Of a DNA stretch of 64,000 nt, positions 47,150-64,000 are shown in pieces (position 1 is the first letter of the stretch; each line of letters begins with the position of its first letter). The stretch comes from Actinostola sp. cb2023 (taxonomy: Eukaryota > Cnidaria > Anthozoa > Actiniaria > Actinostolidae), in assembly GCA_033675265.1 (NCBI GenBank), contig JAUJYZ010001497.1, positions 43,501 through 107,500 on the forward strand, given 5' to 3'. Below the pieces are notes generated by a model. The model had not been told where the DNA came from. It worked only from the letters and a program-made list of their open reading frames with translations, and searched no databases. Made by a program: the position numbers and the translations under genes.

Positions 47150-50100
47150 ATGAACACACTATACATATATCTGGTGTTCCAGATCTATCTCTCTGCGTTT
47201 GTCTTGCAAACGGTCAGCGAAGGTGAGTTTTGTGTTGTTGTAGTTGTGCAGTTGCCGTCAGATTTTCGTACTTTTTCTTCAAGATAAGTGTTGTTGTGTA
47301 CAGTATTTAGAATTCTTAGTGATTTAGTTTATTCTACTAAAACAAATTCAAAGAGAACGAAAGTTGTTTACGACCAAAACATAAATGGTTAAAAATGACA
47401 CCAGAAGTTGAACTTCGAGGGAACTCCTAACGTCGGTTCAGTTCTGTTTTACTTCGGTCATACGAACGTTGAATTTTTGTTGCTGTTTTACTTCAGGTGA
47501 TATACTCCATACACACATATATGTTTTCCAAGCATTTAGTATTTATGTAATAACTGTATTAGTATTTTTGGAATAAACAAATTAAGAAATAAGTACTTTT
47601 AATGATGTAAATCTTCACTACATTTTGGCTCAACCCGAGCGAGCGAAAATGTAATTTCTATTATGTAAAACAATTCTCCAGTTTCGCGAGTATTGGCTTA
47701 GCATGGGGGCTGCATCAGACTGCTAGCAGTTTCTATTCAGATAGTCAGCAATACCACTTAGAATTTATTACATTTATTATGTATTACATGCAAACTTAAT
47801 CGATTTTTTCATCCAATAATGAACCATCTTTCTGTTGCAAAAAAAATGTATCTCAGAAATGAAATTGATCTCTAAGTTATTTAGTTTTTGAAATTATTCC
47901 TTCGGGGAAATAAATTGTCCTTTCCGACTTTTGCGCTACATTATGTATTACAAACTAAATCGATTTTGTCACTATATGAACCATCTTTCTGTTGCAAAAA
48001 ATGTATTTAATTCAAATGATAAAGTTGATCTTCAAGTTATTTAGTTTAGTTACATAGTTTTCAGTTTGTTTCGTGGACAGTTTGTAATATTAAAAAAAAA
48101 AATTGAATTGTATATTTTAATAAACGTTTTCTTTAAGTTATTTAGTTTTGGAAATTAATACTTAGCGTGTAGGAAAGAAATTGTCCTCGGCGACTTGTTA
48201 CAATGTTTTTAATCGAAATTGTAATTAAAATTATAATCAACATTAATCCCTAATTCTGATTTCGTTATATTATGAAATCACATTGAAAGCTCTTTGAAAA
48301 TGGTTTACACTGGTTGTACAGTATTTCAGCTTTGGTTTCAAAGCGTTGAGTTTTTGCTTCAGTTTAGATTACCTCATGACGAGCGCATCCTGTTTTGATG
48401 GCCGCCATTTTGTGCCTTTTCTATGATTACATGTACTGTAGTTTCAAATCACTGTGAAGTCTGCGTGATAACTTTAATATTGATAAATAATAAAAAATTA
48501 TCAACTTTAAATTGTGCTCAGTTTGACGTACCGAGATTTCAAGGTCGAAGTGATCGTAGACAGCAGAATCAAAATCAGCATTTGTTGACGTTTTTTCTTG
48601 TCATTCAAAAGTTATAGAAACCCGTGACAAGACAAACGCAAATAGACGTTGACATATTTTTCTTCTTTTATTTTCCTTCGCGATTTTGCTTATTTGCATT
48701 TTATTTTCTGATTTTTATTATTATTATTTTTTTTGTATTTATAGTTAGTTATTTTCTAAAGCGCTCTGATCATTGCCATGGAGAGTGGCGCTATATAAAA
48801 CTTATATTATTATTATTAGTTGGGCATCAAGAGCGGATTGTTTGGAAGTACTTGACTAAACAACGCGCAAGTGGGTTGGTTATTCTTTGTACAAGTTTTA
48901 GCGTCTTGCGGCACAATGTGCGCTTATATAGAGTCGTTTTCGTACGAGTGGGAAACCTACGGTACCGTGACAATCAATTAATGGCTTTCTTTCTGAACCA
49001 ATCAAAACTGTACGTAGTTGTAGGCGCGGTTTGGTACAGCTAATAATTCATACAGTTTCACTAGAAAAGGAGTCTTTTTGAAAATAAATAAATAACGAAA
49101 CGAAAGTTTGTTTATTGCCAAAATATTAAGCAAATATGATTTTCGCTCTTGATTTAAGTCTCAACCAATTAACCAACTTACATAACTCTTTAGCTGATGC
49201 AAGCCTACTCTCACGTTGCTATGATCTTGAAAAATGTTATGAGATACACCTAATTGCAGAAAGGTTGTCCCGGAAAAGCACATTTACACATTTGCACATT
49301 TACACATTTGCACATTCGCAACATCACGTGTATATTTGTTTTGCGCAAGTGGAACCCAGAGTCAATAGATTCAGTAGAAGTATACTGCCATAAGAATGCT
49401 GCGGCCTTATACAGAAGATTTCAGGTGGATAGTTGTATTTCAGCGCTTGTAAAAGTGCAAATGTGTAAATGAGCAAATGTGTAAATGTGTAAATGTGCTT
49501 TTCCGAGGTGGACAACCTTTCTGCAATTAGGTGTATTTGAAATACCACTTATAGGATTAACTCGATCGTAATTAATAATAACACTTTATTAATTAGCAGA
49601 AATAATTAATAATTAAGGTATGCGAAATTAATGGATATAAATATTCAAATGAATGGAGTGAGAGACTAGAGTAGTAAAAAAGAAGAAAGAAAGAGGGAAG
49701 GAAGGAAACAAGGAAAGATGGAAGCAAGTACAAGCAACTAATCAAGAAAGCAAAGTTACATAATAACGATAATAATACTAATATTTTATTTCTTAAAAAC
49801 GCATATTCAATGAAATGTCTCTTAGGGAGGGTTCATGATTTATCTGTTTGGAGGGAGGGGGCTATGGGGGTTTTACATTAAAAAATAATATTTTTTGGGG
49901 TAGCCCCCCACTCAAACTTGACATGTTTTTCAGTGACCCCCCAAAACTACAGACTTTCCAAGTGGATGCTAAATATTATGACCTCCCCTAAAACTATTGC
50001 ACAGTAAAACATATTTGTTCCCCGAAAGTAACGGTCGAAGTCTGCAATATATTTTTGTTACTGGGAAACCCTCCTTCATCCAGTGGAGATTCCTGCTGAT

Positions 50101-51981
50101 TCACGTTTTCAATTCTGATTGATGTAAGCGGGTGTTTCTTGATGGCTCACCCTTTCCGAGTCTTTGGCTTTGACTGAAATATTGTTGGTAACCCCCCCTG
50201 ATTGTTACTGGAGAAAGTGGCTGGCCCCCCTCCAAATCCCCATAACCCCCCCCCCCCCCCCCCCCATAACCCCCCCCCCCCCCCCAGGAGCCCAGATAAA
50301 TTATGAACCTTCCCTTATATATGCTTTTTACCAAATATAAAAATATTGAATAAAACTGGATAAATATACAGTATATCACAAGAAGAAAAAAATGCAAGGA
50401 CTAGCATAAAAATAAACCCTTCACAAACAGACAAGGATGTGTTTTATTTGTGTCTTTCAGACTCTCGTGGCGCGTGTGACGATGCTTTACATCCCACTAC
50501 CAACCTGTGCAAACGTTGGAAGAGAGGCGGCATGTGTGGGGTTAGAAACGTAAGAGATTTCTGCCAACGATCTTGCAGCTTGTGTAACGATGAAGGTAAG
50601 CAATGGATGGATGAAAGGGCTCTTTCCCGGTGTTTGAATCTAGTGGACTATAACTATACCGTGTATTCATTTCATGAAATAAGAAATAAAACATTTGAAA
50701 AAAAGGCTAGTTCGATGCCAGAGCCCTTTTGTGTTCTGTTCCATCCGCGGAGGGACTGGTCTGGAATAGAAAGTGTGGAAAGTTATTATTATCCAATGAA
50801 GGTTGGGTCCCGAATCAATAGCTGCAGTAAAAGAAGCTGAAAGAGCTGATTTTGGTAGCTTGTAAACTATACCACCGTCGTTTCGCGGAATTTTGATTCG
50901 TTTGCGCGCCAAAACACATACAGACTTTCTAAAAAAGCTAAAAATATGCAACAGAGAATTTTGAATATTTCTGTGAGGCTGACGTGTCAGATAATTCGTA
51001 GATGTGTACTGATTTAGGTTCGCAAAGGATTATGGTAAATTGTCCATATTGTATATGTCGAATATAGTCTATACCTGTGCTAATCATAGACCTTATTCAT
51101 ATCCTTATTCTCGATGATTACTCTAGAAAATGACGATAGTTCAGTGCAATACCTTGGCTGCTTCAGTGACGGGATCCAGTCAGAGCTTAAACTCATGGCG
51201 ATCCATCAACCAGTCACCGTGCATTCATGTGTGGACGCGTGTCGACGTAGGAGATTTACGTACGCGGGAATGAGGGACGGGCAGTACTGCATGTGTGGCA
51301 ACGACTACGGGTCTCATGGAGAGGTTTTGAAGCGTGATGGTTGCTCGAAGAGATGTGGTGGTCGCGAGGCTTGTGGAGGCGCACTGGAAAACGCTATTTA
51401 CAAAACTGGTAAGCATCTTTCCTCTCCTCTCCTCTCCTCTCCTCTCCTCTCCTCTCCTCTCCTCTCCTCTCCTCTCCTCTCCTCTCCTCTCCTCTCCTCT
51501 CCTCTCCTCTCCTCCCGTTTTCTTTTCCTCTCTCCCGTTTTCTTTTCCTCTCTCCCGTTTTCTTTTCCTCTCTCCCGTTTTCTTCTCCTCTCTCCCGTTT
51601 TCTTCTCCTCTCTCCCGTTTTCTTATCCTCTCTCCCGTTTTCTTATCCTCTCTCCCGTTTTCTTATCCTCTCTCCCGTTTTCTTCCCTTCTAGATCTAAT
51701 CTCTAATCTTTATTAAATCCTTCCATCTTTTTCCCATATCTCGTAAATACATTTTCTTATGCGGGCTTCCTGTGGTGACGTATTTCACAGGTAAAGGATT
51801 CAAGAAAGAGTACCTCGACAGCATCGAAGAACTAGTCCTTGGCAAGCAAAAGAAAAACGAGTTAGCAAGGAAACCGCAGCAGGAGAAGAGGAAAACTTTT
51901 ACCATTCCCAAGACGAGAGACTGGAATTTCATGGACTGGATCCGAAAGTATGAAGACCAGAGGGAGAATAATATTTACTAA
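47150..51981 (+). CDS. Secreted ShKT-WSC domain protein, 4 exons, 226 residues
   Basis: Exons 47150-47222, 50461-50595, 51127-51408 and 51791-51981 are all joined in phase 1. Residues 1-24 form a hydrophobic signal peptide (MNTLYIYLVFQIYL...). Exon 2 encodes a complete ShKT domain with cysteines at 30, 41, 50, 59, 63 and 66 (ending CQRSCSLC). Exon 3 encodes a WSC domain (residues about 77-163) with YLGCF, SCVDAC, YCMCGNDYG and RCGG hallmarks. The last exon is a charged tail (KQKKNELARKPQQEKRK) with no membrane segment. It probably acts extracellularly. WSC domains bind carbohydrate, and ShKT modules occur in matrix proteins, astacin-type enzymes and channel-blocking peptides. The exact role is unknown. 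It is convergent with SRM. Confidence 0.85.
47765..48205 (+). repeat. Direct repeat of about 165 bp, 2-3 copies (intron 1 of the ShKT-WSC gene)
   Basis: CATTATGTATTACA, AATCGATTTT and GAACCATCTTTCTGTTGC blocks occur at 47777 and 47939. A third partial copy near 48135 retains AAGTTATTTAGTTTTGGAAA and AAATTGTCCT. Confidence 0.7.
48928..49030 (-). repeat. GTGGGAAACC MITE-family fragment
   Basis: GAGTCGTTTTCGTACGAG, GTGGGAAACCTACGGTACCG and TTCTGAACCAATCAAAA match the inverted 43.2-kb unit. Confidence 0.75.
49245..49535. mobile_element. 290-bp TIR element with ATTTACACATTTGC runs
   Basis: The ends TACACCTAATTGCAGAAAGG and mirror pair. Just inside each end is a short tandem of ACATTTACACATTTGC (left) and its inverse (right). 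Confidence 0.8.
49822..50317. mobile_element. PIF/Harbinger-like MITE, 490 bp, TTA duplication
   Basis: The body 49825-50314 has ends GGGAGGGTTCATGATTTATC and GATAAATTATGAACCTTCCC. TTA occurs on both sides (49822-49824, 50315-50317), the 3-bp duplication typical of PIF/Harbinger. The interior has C runs of about 19 and 17 near 50246-50285. Confidence 0.75.
51419..51692 (+). repeat. CTCCT pentanucleotide array plus 20-bp minisatellite (intron 3 of the ShKT-WSC gene)
   Basis: About 18 CTCCT units begin only 11 bp after the donor and pass into about 8 copies of a 20-bp unit containing CTCTCTCCCGTTTTCTT. The sense strand is pyrimidine-only. Confidence 0.97.
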
Positions 51982-52671
51982 ATAGATTTGCATAAAATGA
52001 GCTGGGGACTGGTGCGAGTTAGGTCCGCAAAGACTCATGGGAACGTTGTTGGCACTGTTGACATCAACGACAAAATCTGTTTGTTTTCATCCGTTTTCCA
52101 TTTTATTTTTCGTTTAGTTTTTCCCTCTTCTATATCGTCTCAAAGAATACTCCAGAACTTGTTTTACTTAACCTTTCCCAAGAGCCTTTGCGAGACTAAA
52201 CTCGTCCCAGTCCCCTACCCATTCAAACGTGGCTAAATAACAACAACCTATCTTAAAGATAGCAGTTCTTAAATATGAATTGTAACATCTTCATTCTTTT
52301 TTACATTGGTTTATTTATTGATGGGAAAATCTCAACTAGACTTGTAAGAGCGCCCTTCTAGAAAATGACATCATAAAAGTATTTAAAAAGTGTTTTTAAA
52401 ATTCTCTTGGATTTATTGTATGTTGTACAACCCTCATTGTCCTCAGACTTCTTGGTTGTGTGGATCTATTTTGTGACGTCTTTGCTTTAAAAAACGAGTC
52501 CACCATTTTGAATAGGAAGTGATGCATGATGGGAAAATAACGAAGTAGCCTGGTGACTAGTCTAGTAGAACCTATTCTCCAGGCCCTCATAGCAAGATGA
52601 GAGGGCCCTGGGGATGAGGTCATTCCTTGTCATTCCCATTCTGGAGGACAACATATAATAAGTGAATGTTA

Positions 52672-52786
52672 CAGGGCCGTACACAGCACAGGGACAAGGA
52701 GGGCAGTTGCCCCCCCCCCCCCCTTAGCTTAACTCCCTCCCCCCCTAGCTTAACTGTACTTGAATTTTGGGTTATGTACGGCCCTG
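52672..52786. mobile_element. 115-bp MITE with CAGGGCCGTACA ends
   Basis: 12-bp inverted ends CAGGGCCGTACA/TGTACGGCCCTG enclose a C-run. The termini resemble hAT ends, but no 8-bp duplication was found. Confidence 0.6.
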
Positions 52787-52935
52787 CGTTAGTTGCATCT
52801 GATCAAACTCTAAATTTTCTTTGGGGTTCTTTAAATTTATAAGGAGAATTTTGATTTTGATCACGTTACTTCAATTGAAAAATATGCATGAGAAACGTTT
52901 TCTATTCTCAAGAAAGAAAACGTTTACCATTTTGT

Positions 52936-53187
52936 AATACTCCAGTTTCGAGTTGTTTAGACACCGCTGTACTCCTTGACAAAAAACGCATTTGCTCAGG
53001 CTTAGCCTCAATTCAGTGTAAATTATTCACAAATACCGACGAGGATGCGAAAAAGTGTTGCCATTCAACAATAGAAACCATTTTTAATTGCACGGGTTAT
53101 TCTCTGGATTGAGGCTATAAGCCTGAGCAAACACGTCTTTTGTCAAGGAGTACAGCGGTGCGTAAACAACTCGAAACTGGAGTATTA
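52936..53187. mobile_element. 252-bp MITE with ACTCCAGTTTCGAGTTG ends
   Basis: The ends AATACTCCAGTTTCGAGTTG and CAACTCGAAACTGGAGTATT, and inner CTGTACTCCTTGACAAAA/TTTTGTCAAGGAGTACAG, pair. Partial relatives lie at 38825-38975 and 54140-54215. Confidence 0.85.
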
Positions 53188-53524
53188 TTGGTTGCATAGG
53201 GCTATACTATACATAAAGAAGTAAACATGACATGACTAACATAACTTGACATTGAAAATAAAATCTTTTTTTCTGGGAATTATCTGAGGATGTATTTGAA
53301 TATCTGAAGCTAGAAGCTAATCTTTTTTCTTATTGCGGGATTCCTGTGGTAAGTCAACACAGGGATGCCAGAGAGAGCATGCTCAATATTCTTGTGGCAT
53401 ATCCATTTTAGAAGGTATTGATTGTCTTGTTCCTCTTGTAAATAATAAAGCATCTATCAAATCTGTAGCGCCTGAAATAATAGAGAAAGTGCTTACAACC
53501 CATTATAATGATACACATAATAAT

Positions 53525-53700
53525 ATGCAGTAATAGAGTCACCATCATCATGCCATATCCAATCATTCTGATTGGTTGAGCGATGATTTTGCACACTGTG
53601 ATGTTGAATACAATACCGGTATGTTCAATTCCATACTGTGACCATAACTCTGTGCCGTAGGTTTCCCACTCATAAGAAAACGAATCTATGTAATACTGAA
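53525..53700. repeat. GTGGGAAACC-family element between convergent genes
   Basis: It runs TAGAGTCACC through TGATTGGTTGAGC to GTAGGTTTCCCACTCATA and AGAAAACGA. Confidence 0.55.
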
Positions 53701-53872
53701 AACTACTGTAATAGTGAACCTTTGTCAAGAGACGTACATATGAGAGATTTGAAGTACATGTACAACAAAGATTGAAGGAGGAAGGAGCAAGTGCTCTTGC
53801 CTCAGTCCTACGGTCCTATTACCCCATTTCCTCTGAGAGAGAAGGCCTACATTACATGTGATATACGTCCAT

Positions 53873-59508
<5,636 letters not shown>

Positions 59509-60006
59509 CTTCAAGTAGACTTGCTTTTAGACTAGGCCTGTGGAACAAAGAATATAGACCTCTAGTCACAATGTTTTTACAATGTATACTTTTTCAATGA
59601 CTAAATGATTACAGACAAAATGAATTATATTGTATGTCTGATGATAGATTATATAAGCTGTAATCATGGTGTTAATGATGATGCTCCATTGTTAGATGCA
59701 TCCTATATTAGTGATATTGGTGATCATGACGACAGTAATGACAGACAGCTGACTGAGTAATGATGCAGATGATGATGGTGCTTAAATCATTGTGAAGACA
59801 ATTAAATATGGCGAGGAAAATGATGCTGAAAAATATGGTGCTGGTGATAATGACATGATGACATCGCATGTTCATTATGATGATGACGATGATGATAGAA
59901 GGGATGATTGGTGATCATGATTGATGATTGGAGACAGAGATGGGGGTCAGGGGTCAGGGACCAAAGCCAAAAAGGTTGTCACAATATTATTAATACGTTG
60001 TTGTCT
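59509..60006. other. SRM upstream region
   Basis: This is the presumed SRM 5' UTR and promoter side, then GAT-rich degenerate microsatellite (59640-59930). No TATA box is obvious on the minus strand. Confidence 0.4.
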
Positions 60007-60650
60007 GATATATATACTAGCCTACTCAGTATCCGGGGCCCCACCTTCAAGGGTGCTCCATGGTCCCTCTGATATATATACTAGCCTACTCAGTATCCGG
60101 GGCCCCACCTTCAAGGGTGCTCCATGGTCCCTCTGATATATATACTAGCCTACTCAGTATCCGGGGCCCCACCTTCAAGGGTGCTCCATGGTCCCTGTGA
60201 TATATATACTAGCCTACTCAGTATCCGGGGCCCCACCTTCAAGGGTGCTCCATGGTCCCTCTGATATATATACTAGCCTACTCAGTATCCGGGGCCCCAC
60301 CTTCAAGGGTGCTCCATGGTCCCTCTGATATATATACTAGCCTACTCAGTATCCGGGGCCCCACCTTCAAGGGTGCTCCATGGTCCCTCTGATATATATA
60401 CTAGCCTACTCAGTATCCGGGGCCCCACCTTCAAGGGTGCTCCATGGTCCCTCTGATATATATACTAGCCTACTCAGTATCCGGGGCCCCACCTTCAAGG
60501 GTGCTCCATGGTCCCTCTGATATATATACTAGCCTACTCAGTATCCGGGGCCCCACCTTCAAGGGTGCTCCATGGTCCCTCTGATATATATACTAGCCTA
60601 CTCAGTATCCGGGGCCCCACCTTCAAGGGTGCTCCATGGTCCCTGTGGTA
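60007..60650 (+). repeat. 64-bp tandem repeat, 10 nearly identical copies
   Basis: The unit contains GATATATATACTAGCC, CTCAGTATCCGGGGCCCCAC and AAGGGTGCTCCATGGTCCCT. Copies start every 64 bp from 60007. Only isolated changes (CTG to GTG at a few junctions) are seen, so the array is young. Confidence 0.97.
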
Positions 60651-60813
60651 ATGCAATTGTGATTATAATGATATAGAAGATGATGATGATGATGATGTAT
60701 ATACTGTACTCTATTACATGTATAATGCATTTATGTCAACATCAATAACAATATAAGCTTATTGGTTTAATTTAGATCTATAGGAAGACATCATGCAGTT
60801 ATTATTATTATTA

Positions 60814-61232
60814 TGCACCTATCAATGTTTAAGCCGAGGGGGGGGGGGGGGGGACCCCGGGACGAGGTGGGGACTTTGATCTCGTTTTTTCGCCCCAGGA
60901 CGGGATGTGTAGCCAGGTTTGAATGCCAAGATTCTGACCCAGGTGTGGCCTGTTTGAATTGGCCGGTCTGTGGTTTCCTGGATCTCTCTTGATGGATGCT
61001 CATCTTGACTCCATGTCAGTGGCACTTCACGCTTTTGTCCGCCATTTTGAATTGGGGCAAACGTGCAGAAATTTATAGAAATCTGGATCACTTTGGCTTG
61101 TCGTAACTCCGCTCGATTTCGTTAGATTTTCAAAAACTTACCATAATCCCCTCCACCCCCCCCCCCCCCCCCCCCCCCCCCTCCCCCCTCGGGCTCCCCC
61201 CCTCCCCCTCGGGCTTAACATTGATAGGTGCA
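60814..61232. mobile_element. 419-bp MITE with long G/C homopolymer ends
   Basis: The ends TGCACCTATCAATGTTTAAG and CTTAACATTGATAGGTGCA are each followed inward by a G run (about 60838-60853) or a C run (about 61157-61181). A CCGCCATTTTGAA block lies at 61039-61051. No ORF of note. Confidence 0.8.
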
Positions 61233-62315
61233 TTTATAGGGTGAAGTACAAAGTCTACAGAATATACCATCAATTCAAATTATCTAATTCAGATCTAAAC
61301 TTTTGTAAAGGAAGAGCTCCCCTCCATATACGTATATATGACATATTGCTAAAAAGGTAAATGAATTAATGAAGAAGTCCTTCCAGCAGAGGCAACGAAG
61401 CGACACACATCAACAACCAAAACACGTGGCTCTTTCTCAGTATATCACTATCCTGAAAAACCTTTGGGATGAACTATTGTTATTCAAATTTTCAGGAATT
61501 CAGGACGGTGATATAAGCTTACTGAGAAAGCCCCAAACACGTGGTATCAGACAAGCTTAATCAAAGTGGCTGTGGTGGAAAATAACGGGCTGAAAAGACA
61601 CCACAAGAGCAGTCCTACATCAAAACGATGGTTTCAGTTCATAGAATACGCAAAGACCACGATCAGACAAGAAATACACAAGAAATGCCAAAGAAATAGT
61701 GCTTTCTCGATCGTCTTCAGTCCAGTCAGTCACGTCGGTTCAACACGAAGAGAGTTGAACTTGTTCAGGACCAGTTTATGCGACTTTTAGCAGATCAATA
61801 CTAACCTCTTGTATGTAAATGTAGTCCTGTTGTGGTGATCGTAGAAAAACAGTTCAGACATCAAGTATTGGAAGATTTCACAGAAACTGTACTGGTTCAC
61901 GTATGGGTACTGCCTTCTTACTGCCCGTGGGGACCCCACACTGGTAAAACAATATTTTTGAATTTGTACAAATTAGTTGTAAATCCGAAATTGAAATGCG
62001 ATAAATATATAAATAAAACAAAAGACAAATCTAAAGAAAAAAAATCATCGAATCCTGTTGACTCCAGACCTTTGGTTTCTTGGTTTTGGAAACGGTCTCA
62101 CCCCTCCCGTATCAATGTTTTCAATTTTTGAAATCTTTGCATTGGGGTTCCTGTGCATTGCCTTGTCAAAATCACAACTTTTTTATTTCAAAATACCTCA
62201 AAGACAAATCCGATAAATATGAAAACATTAAAACTAAAAGGAAAGGACAAGAGAAAACAGAGAAAATGAAGCGCGCTAAAAAAAAAAAAGAAAAAAAAGA
62301 TCGACTCCTGTGAGA
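61233..62315. other. Intergenic; no gene supported
   Basis: A 63-codon ATG frame at 61369-61560 and neighbouring short frames show no recognisable domain or splice linkage. Two A/G-rich stretches near 62000-62050 and 62200-62300 resemble each other loosely. Confidence 0.4.
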
Positions 62316-63551
62316 CCACAGGCAGCCCAAGCAATAGACTTCTGGAGGCCTTTTATGAAGAAAATTTTTATTTCAATAAATTCTATTAAAACTTATCTGA
62401 GTTGTTTATTGTGTCTTACTTTATCATCCTGTACAGTTTCAGCTCGATCCGAGGCCTATTTACGAAGATTTTCAATATCTGCTCCTCTCCACATGAATAT
62501 GTGGAAGGCTGGAGACTCCGACTCATCTCAACCGCTATATTCGCCAGGAAAAAATATATATATGCCCATTTCAACGCTTGTCTCGCTACAATACCTACAG
62601 ATATGTTTAGACCGATAATCCCTCCATCAGGCAGTGATTTCAAATTGTCATCAAACCAAATATTCCTCGAGAAATCCGTGGTTTTAAACCGAAGTTTTGA
62701 AATCTTTTGAGGCTTGTGATCGCTGGGGTTCAAATGGGGTTTGAAGTGGGAGTGAATTGCACGTAGCTGATTGGACAGCATTATCACCTGACTAGTGCGA
62801 AAAGCACGCTCCCCACTGGGCCACAGGAATAATTTTAAAACAATTCTGTAGGTATTTTAGGCATAATTGCTTGAAATTTGCTCGAATTTACCTGCGAAAA
62901 CTAACCAAAACAACAACCGGCGTACGAGGTTTTCCCCTAGTCATCGCTTGCTGTCGTGTTTGGCTTGTTTAGGACAATTGATGAACAAAAATTCTTCCCC
63001 GCTATACCCTGGTAAGTCTAATGTTTGTTTTAAAATTATTCCTGTGGCCCAGTGGGGAGCGTGCTTTTCGCACTAGTCAGGTGATAATTCTGTCCAATCA
63101 GCTACGTGCAATTCACTCGCACTTCAAACCCCATTTGAACCCCAGCGATCACAAGCCTCAAAAGATTTCAAAACTTCGGTTTAAAACCACGGATTTCTCG
63201 AGGAATATTTGGTTTGATGACAATTTGAAATCATTGCCTGATGGAGTGATTATCGGTCTAAACATATCTGTAGGTATTGTAGCGAGACAAGCGTTGAAAT
63301 GGGCATTTTTTTTCTTTTCTGGCGAATATAGCGGTTGAGACTGAGTCGGAGTCTCCAGCCTTCCACATATTCATGTGGAGAGGAGCAGATATTGAAAATC
63401 TTCGTAAATAGGCCTCGGATCGAGCTGAAACTGTACAGGATGATAAAGTAAGACACAATAAACAACTCAGATAAGTTTTAATAGAATTTATTGAAATAAA
63501 AATTTTCTTCATAAAAGGCCTCCAGAAGTCTATTGCTTGGGCTGCCTGTGG
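62316..63551. mobile_element. Fold-back element, about 520-bp arms, about 180-bp loop
   Basis: The left arm 62316-62845 and right arm 63023-63551 are close inverted copies: the same ~100-residue frame (KKIFISINSIKTYLSC...) appears on opposite strands. The outer ends are CCACAGGCAGCCC/GGGCTGCCTGTGG and the inner ends CCACAGGAATAATTTT/AAAATTATTCCTGTGG, so both arm ends carry the recurrent CCTGTGG motif. The right arm has a small deletion. No transposase; the shared frames are probably fortuitous. Confidence 0.88.
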
Positions 63552-63856
63552 TGAGACTCGAACTCCAGACCTTTGCCAAAACTCGAAAAATGAATGGAAA
63601 AAAAAGAAATAATGGGACGATTCTCCCGAGACATTCTTCGGCCCCGCCCGCGCTATCCCGGTGCTACATTAAACAAGGTCATAGGCCAGCCGAGGGAGGG
63701 GATATCCGGCCCCTAAGCCATAGCTTCAGATAAACCCTATTAGACCATTGCTCCATCTAGTCACTCATATTATATTAAGGTGTGATTTTTGTAGTCTATT
63801 CGGCGAAGCTTCATTGATATGCTAATAAAATTGGAAAATTAGCTTATAATTCCTTT
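63552..63856. repeat. Short repeat fragments upstream of the cyclophilin gene
   Basis: GAGACTCGAACTCC (63554-63567) is an inverted B-box-like sequence. 63630-63730 shares ATTCTCCCGAGACATTC and CGGCCCCTAAGCCATA with 29765-29910. Confidence 0.4.
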
Positions 63857-63918
63857 GGGTTTCCTGTGCTCAAATCCAGCCGAGATGTCCTAGTTCGAGC
63901 TAGAAGAAGTTCAAAATG
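63857..63918 (+). promoter_or_regulatory. Cyclophilin start region: CCTGTG motif and TISU/YY1-like start
   Basis: GGGTTTCCTGTGC (63857-63869) lies 46 bases before the ATG at 63916. The start context TTCAAAATGGCGGAA matches the one at NOC2L. The arrangement mirrors 30002-30058. Confidence 0.35.
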
Positions 63919-64000
63919 GCGGAAAACTCGAAAGTCACAAACGCTTCAAATCCCGTCGTCTTTTTTGACATTACAATTGGAGGACAAGTACGATATTGCA
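63916..64000 (+). CDS. Cyclophilin-type peptidyl-prolyl isomerase, first exon (partial)
   Basis: The frame reads MAENSKVTNASNPVVFFDIT then IGGQ. The NPxVFFDI.IGG pattern is the start of the cyclophilin fold and is closest in feel to cyclophilin-40 (PPID) and similar long cyclophilins with a short N-terminal extension. A donor (gtacga) after residue 24 (exon end 63987) would fit; otherwise the exon continues past the window. Cyclophilins catalyse cis-trans isomerisation at proline. The window ends before the catalytic Arg and other active-site residues, so the subfamily is undetermined. Confidence 0.75.
   Translation, partial: MAENSKVTNASNPVVFFDITIGGQVRYC

Noticed and set aside
62310..63512. 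Two similar ~100-codon ORFs on opposite strands
   Set aside because: They come from the inverted-repeat arms, lack known domains, and are frame-disrupted relative to each other.

Overview
The window is nuclear DNA from an intron-rich, transposon-rich animal. The genes have short phase-matched exons, GT-AG introns and no operons. I cannot name the species. The families fit a marine invertebrate, possibly a cnidarian or sponge, but nothing here proves that.

Five protein-coding genes can be assembled from spliced exons. (1) A plus-strand gene at about 15.25-26.5 kb encodes a roughly 448-residue acidic, serine-rich protein with a coiled-coil C-terminal half; I do not recognise it with confidence. 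(2) NOC2L, a ribosome-biogenesis factor, lies on the plus strand at 30.06-45.44 kb with 18 coding exons and 695 residues. (3) A secreted ShKT-WSC protein lies on the plus strand at 47.15-51.98 kb, with 4 exons and 226 residues. (4) SRM, spermidine synthase, lies on the minus strand at 53.87-59.51 kb, with 7 exons and 286 residues, convergent with gene 3. (5) The first exon of a cyclophilin starts at 63.92 kb on the plus strand and runs off the window. A spliced transcript of unclear coding capacity may occupy the first 750 bases.

Most of the rest is repeats. From 2 to 15 kb there are nested inverted-repeat elements (some with exact 9-bp target duplications), a solo-LTR-like segment and a 1.7-kb satellite built on a 50-bp unit with a 450-bp higher-order period. 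The introns hold MITEs, two piggyBac-like elements with TTAA duplications, an 810-bp fold-back, and large simple arrays: CCTG, GAT, TTCC/ATCC, TTCC and CTCCT. Between SRM and the cyclophilin lie a 64-bp tandem array and a 1.24-kb fold-back.

The most unusual element is at 55.65-55.69 kb: a complete hammerhead self-cleaving ribozyme. It has the CTGACGA and GAAA cores, a 4-bp stem II, a 6-bp stem I, a palindromic stem III and a GTC cleavage site. It sits in a 347-bp unique segment embedded in an ATC-repeat array, antisense to SRM intron 5, and resembles a retrozyme-type mobile unit. A second recurring signal is a 13-bp motif of the form GGG-N-T/G-TCCTGTGG or close variants. It occurs about 15 times, both at the ends of inverted-repeat elements and just upstream of three of the five gene starts.
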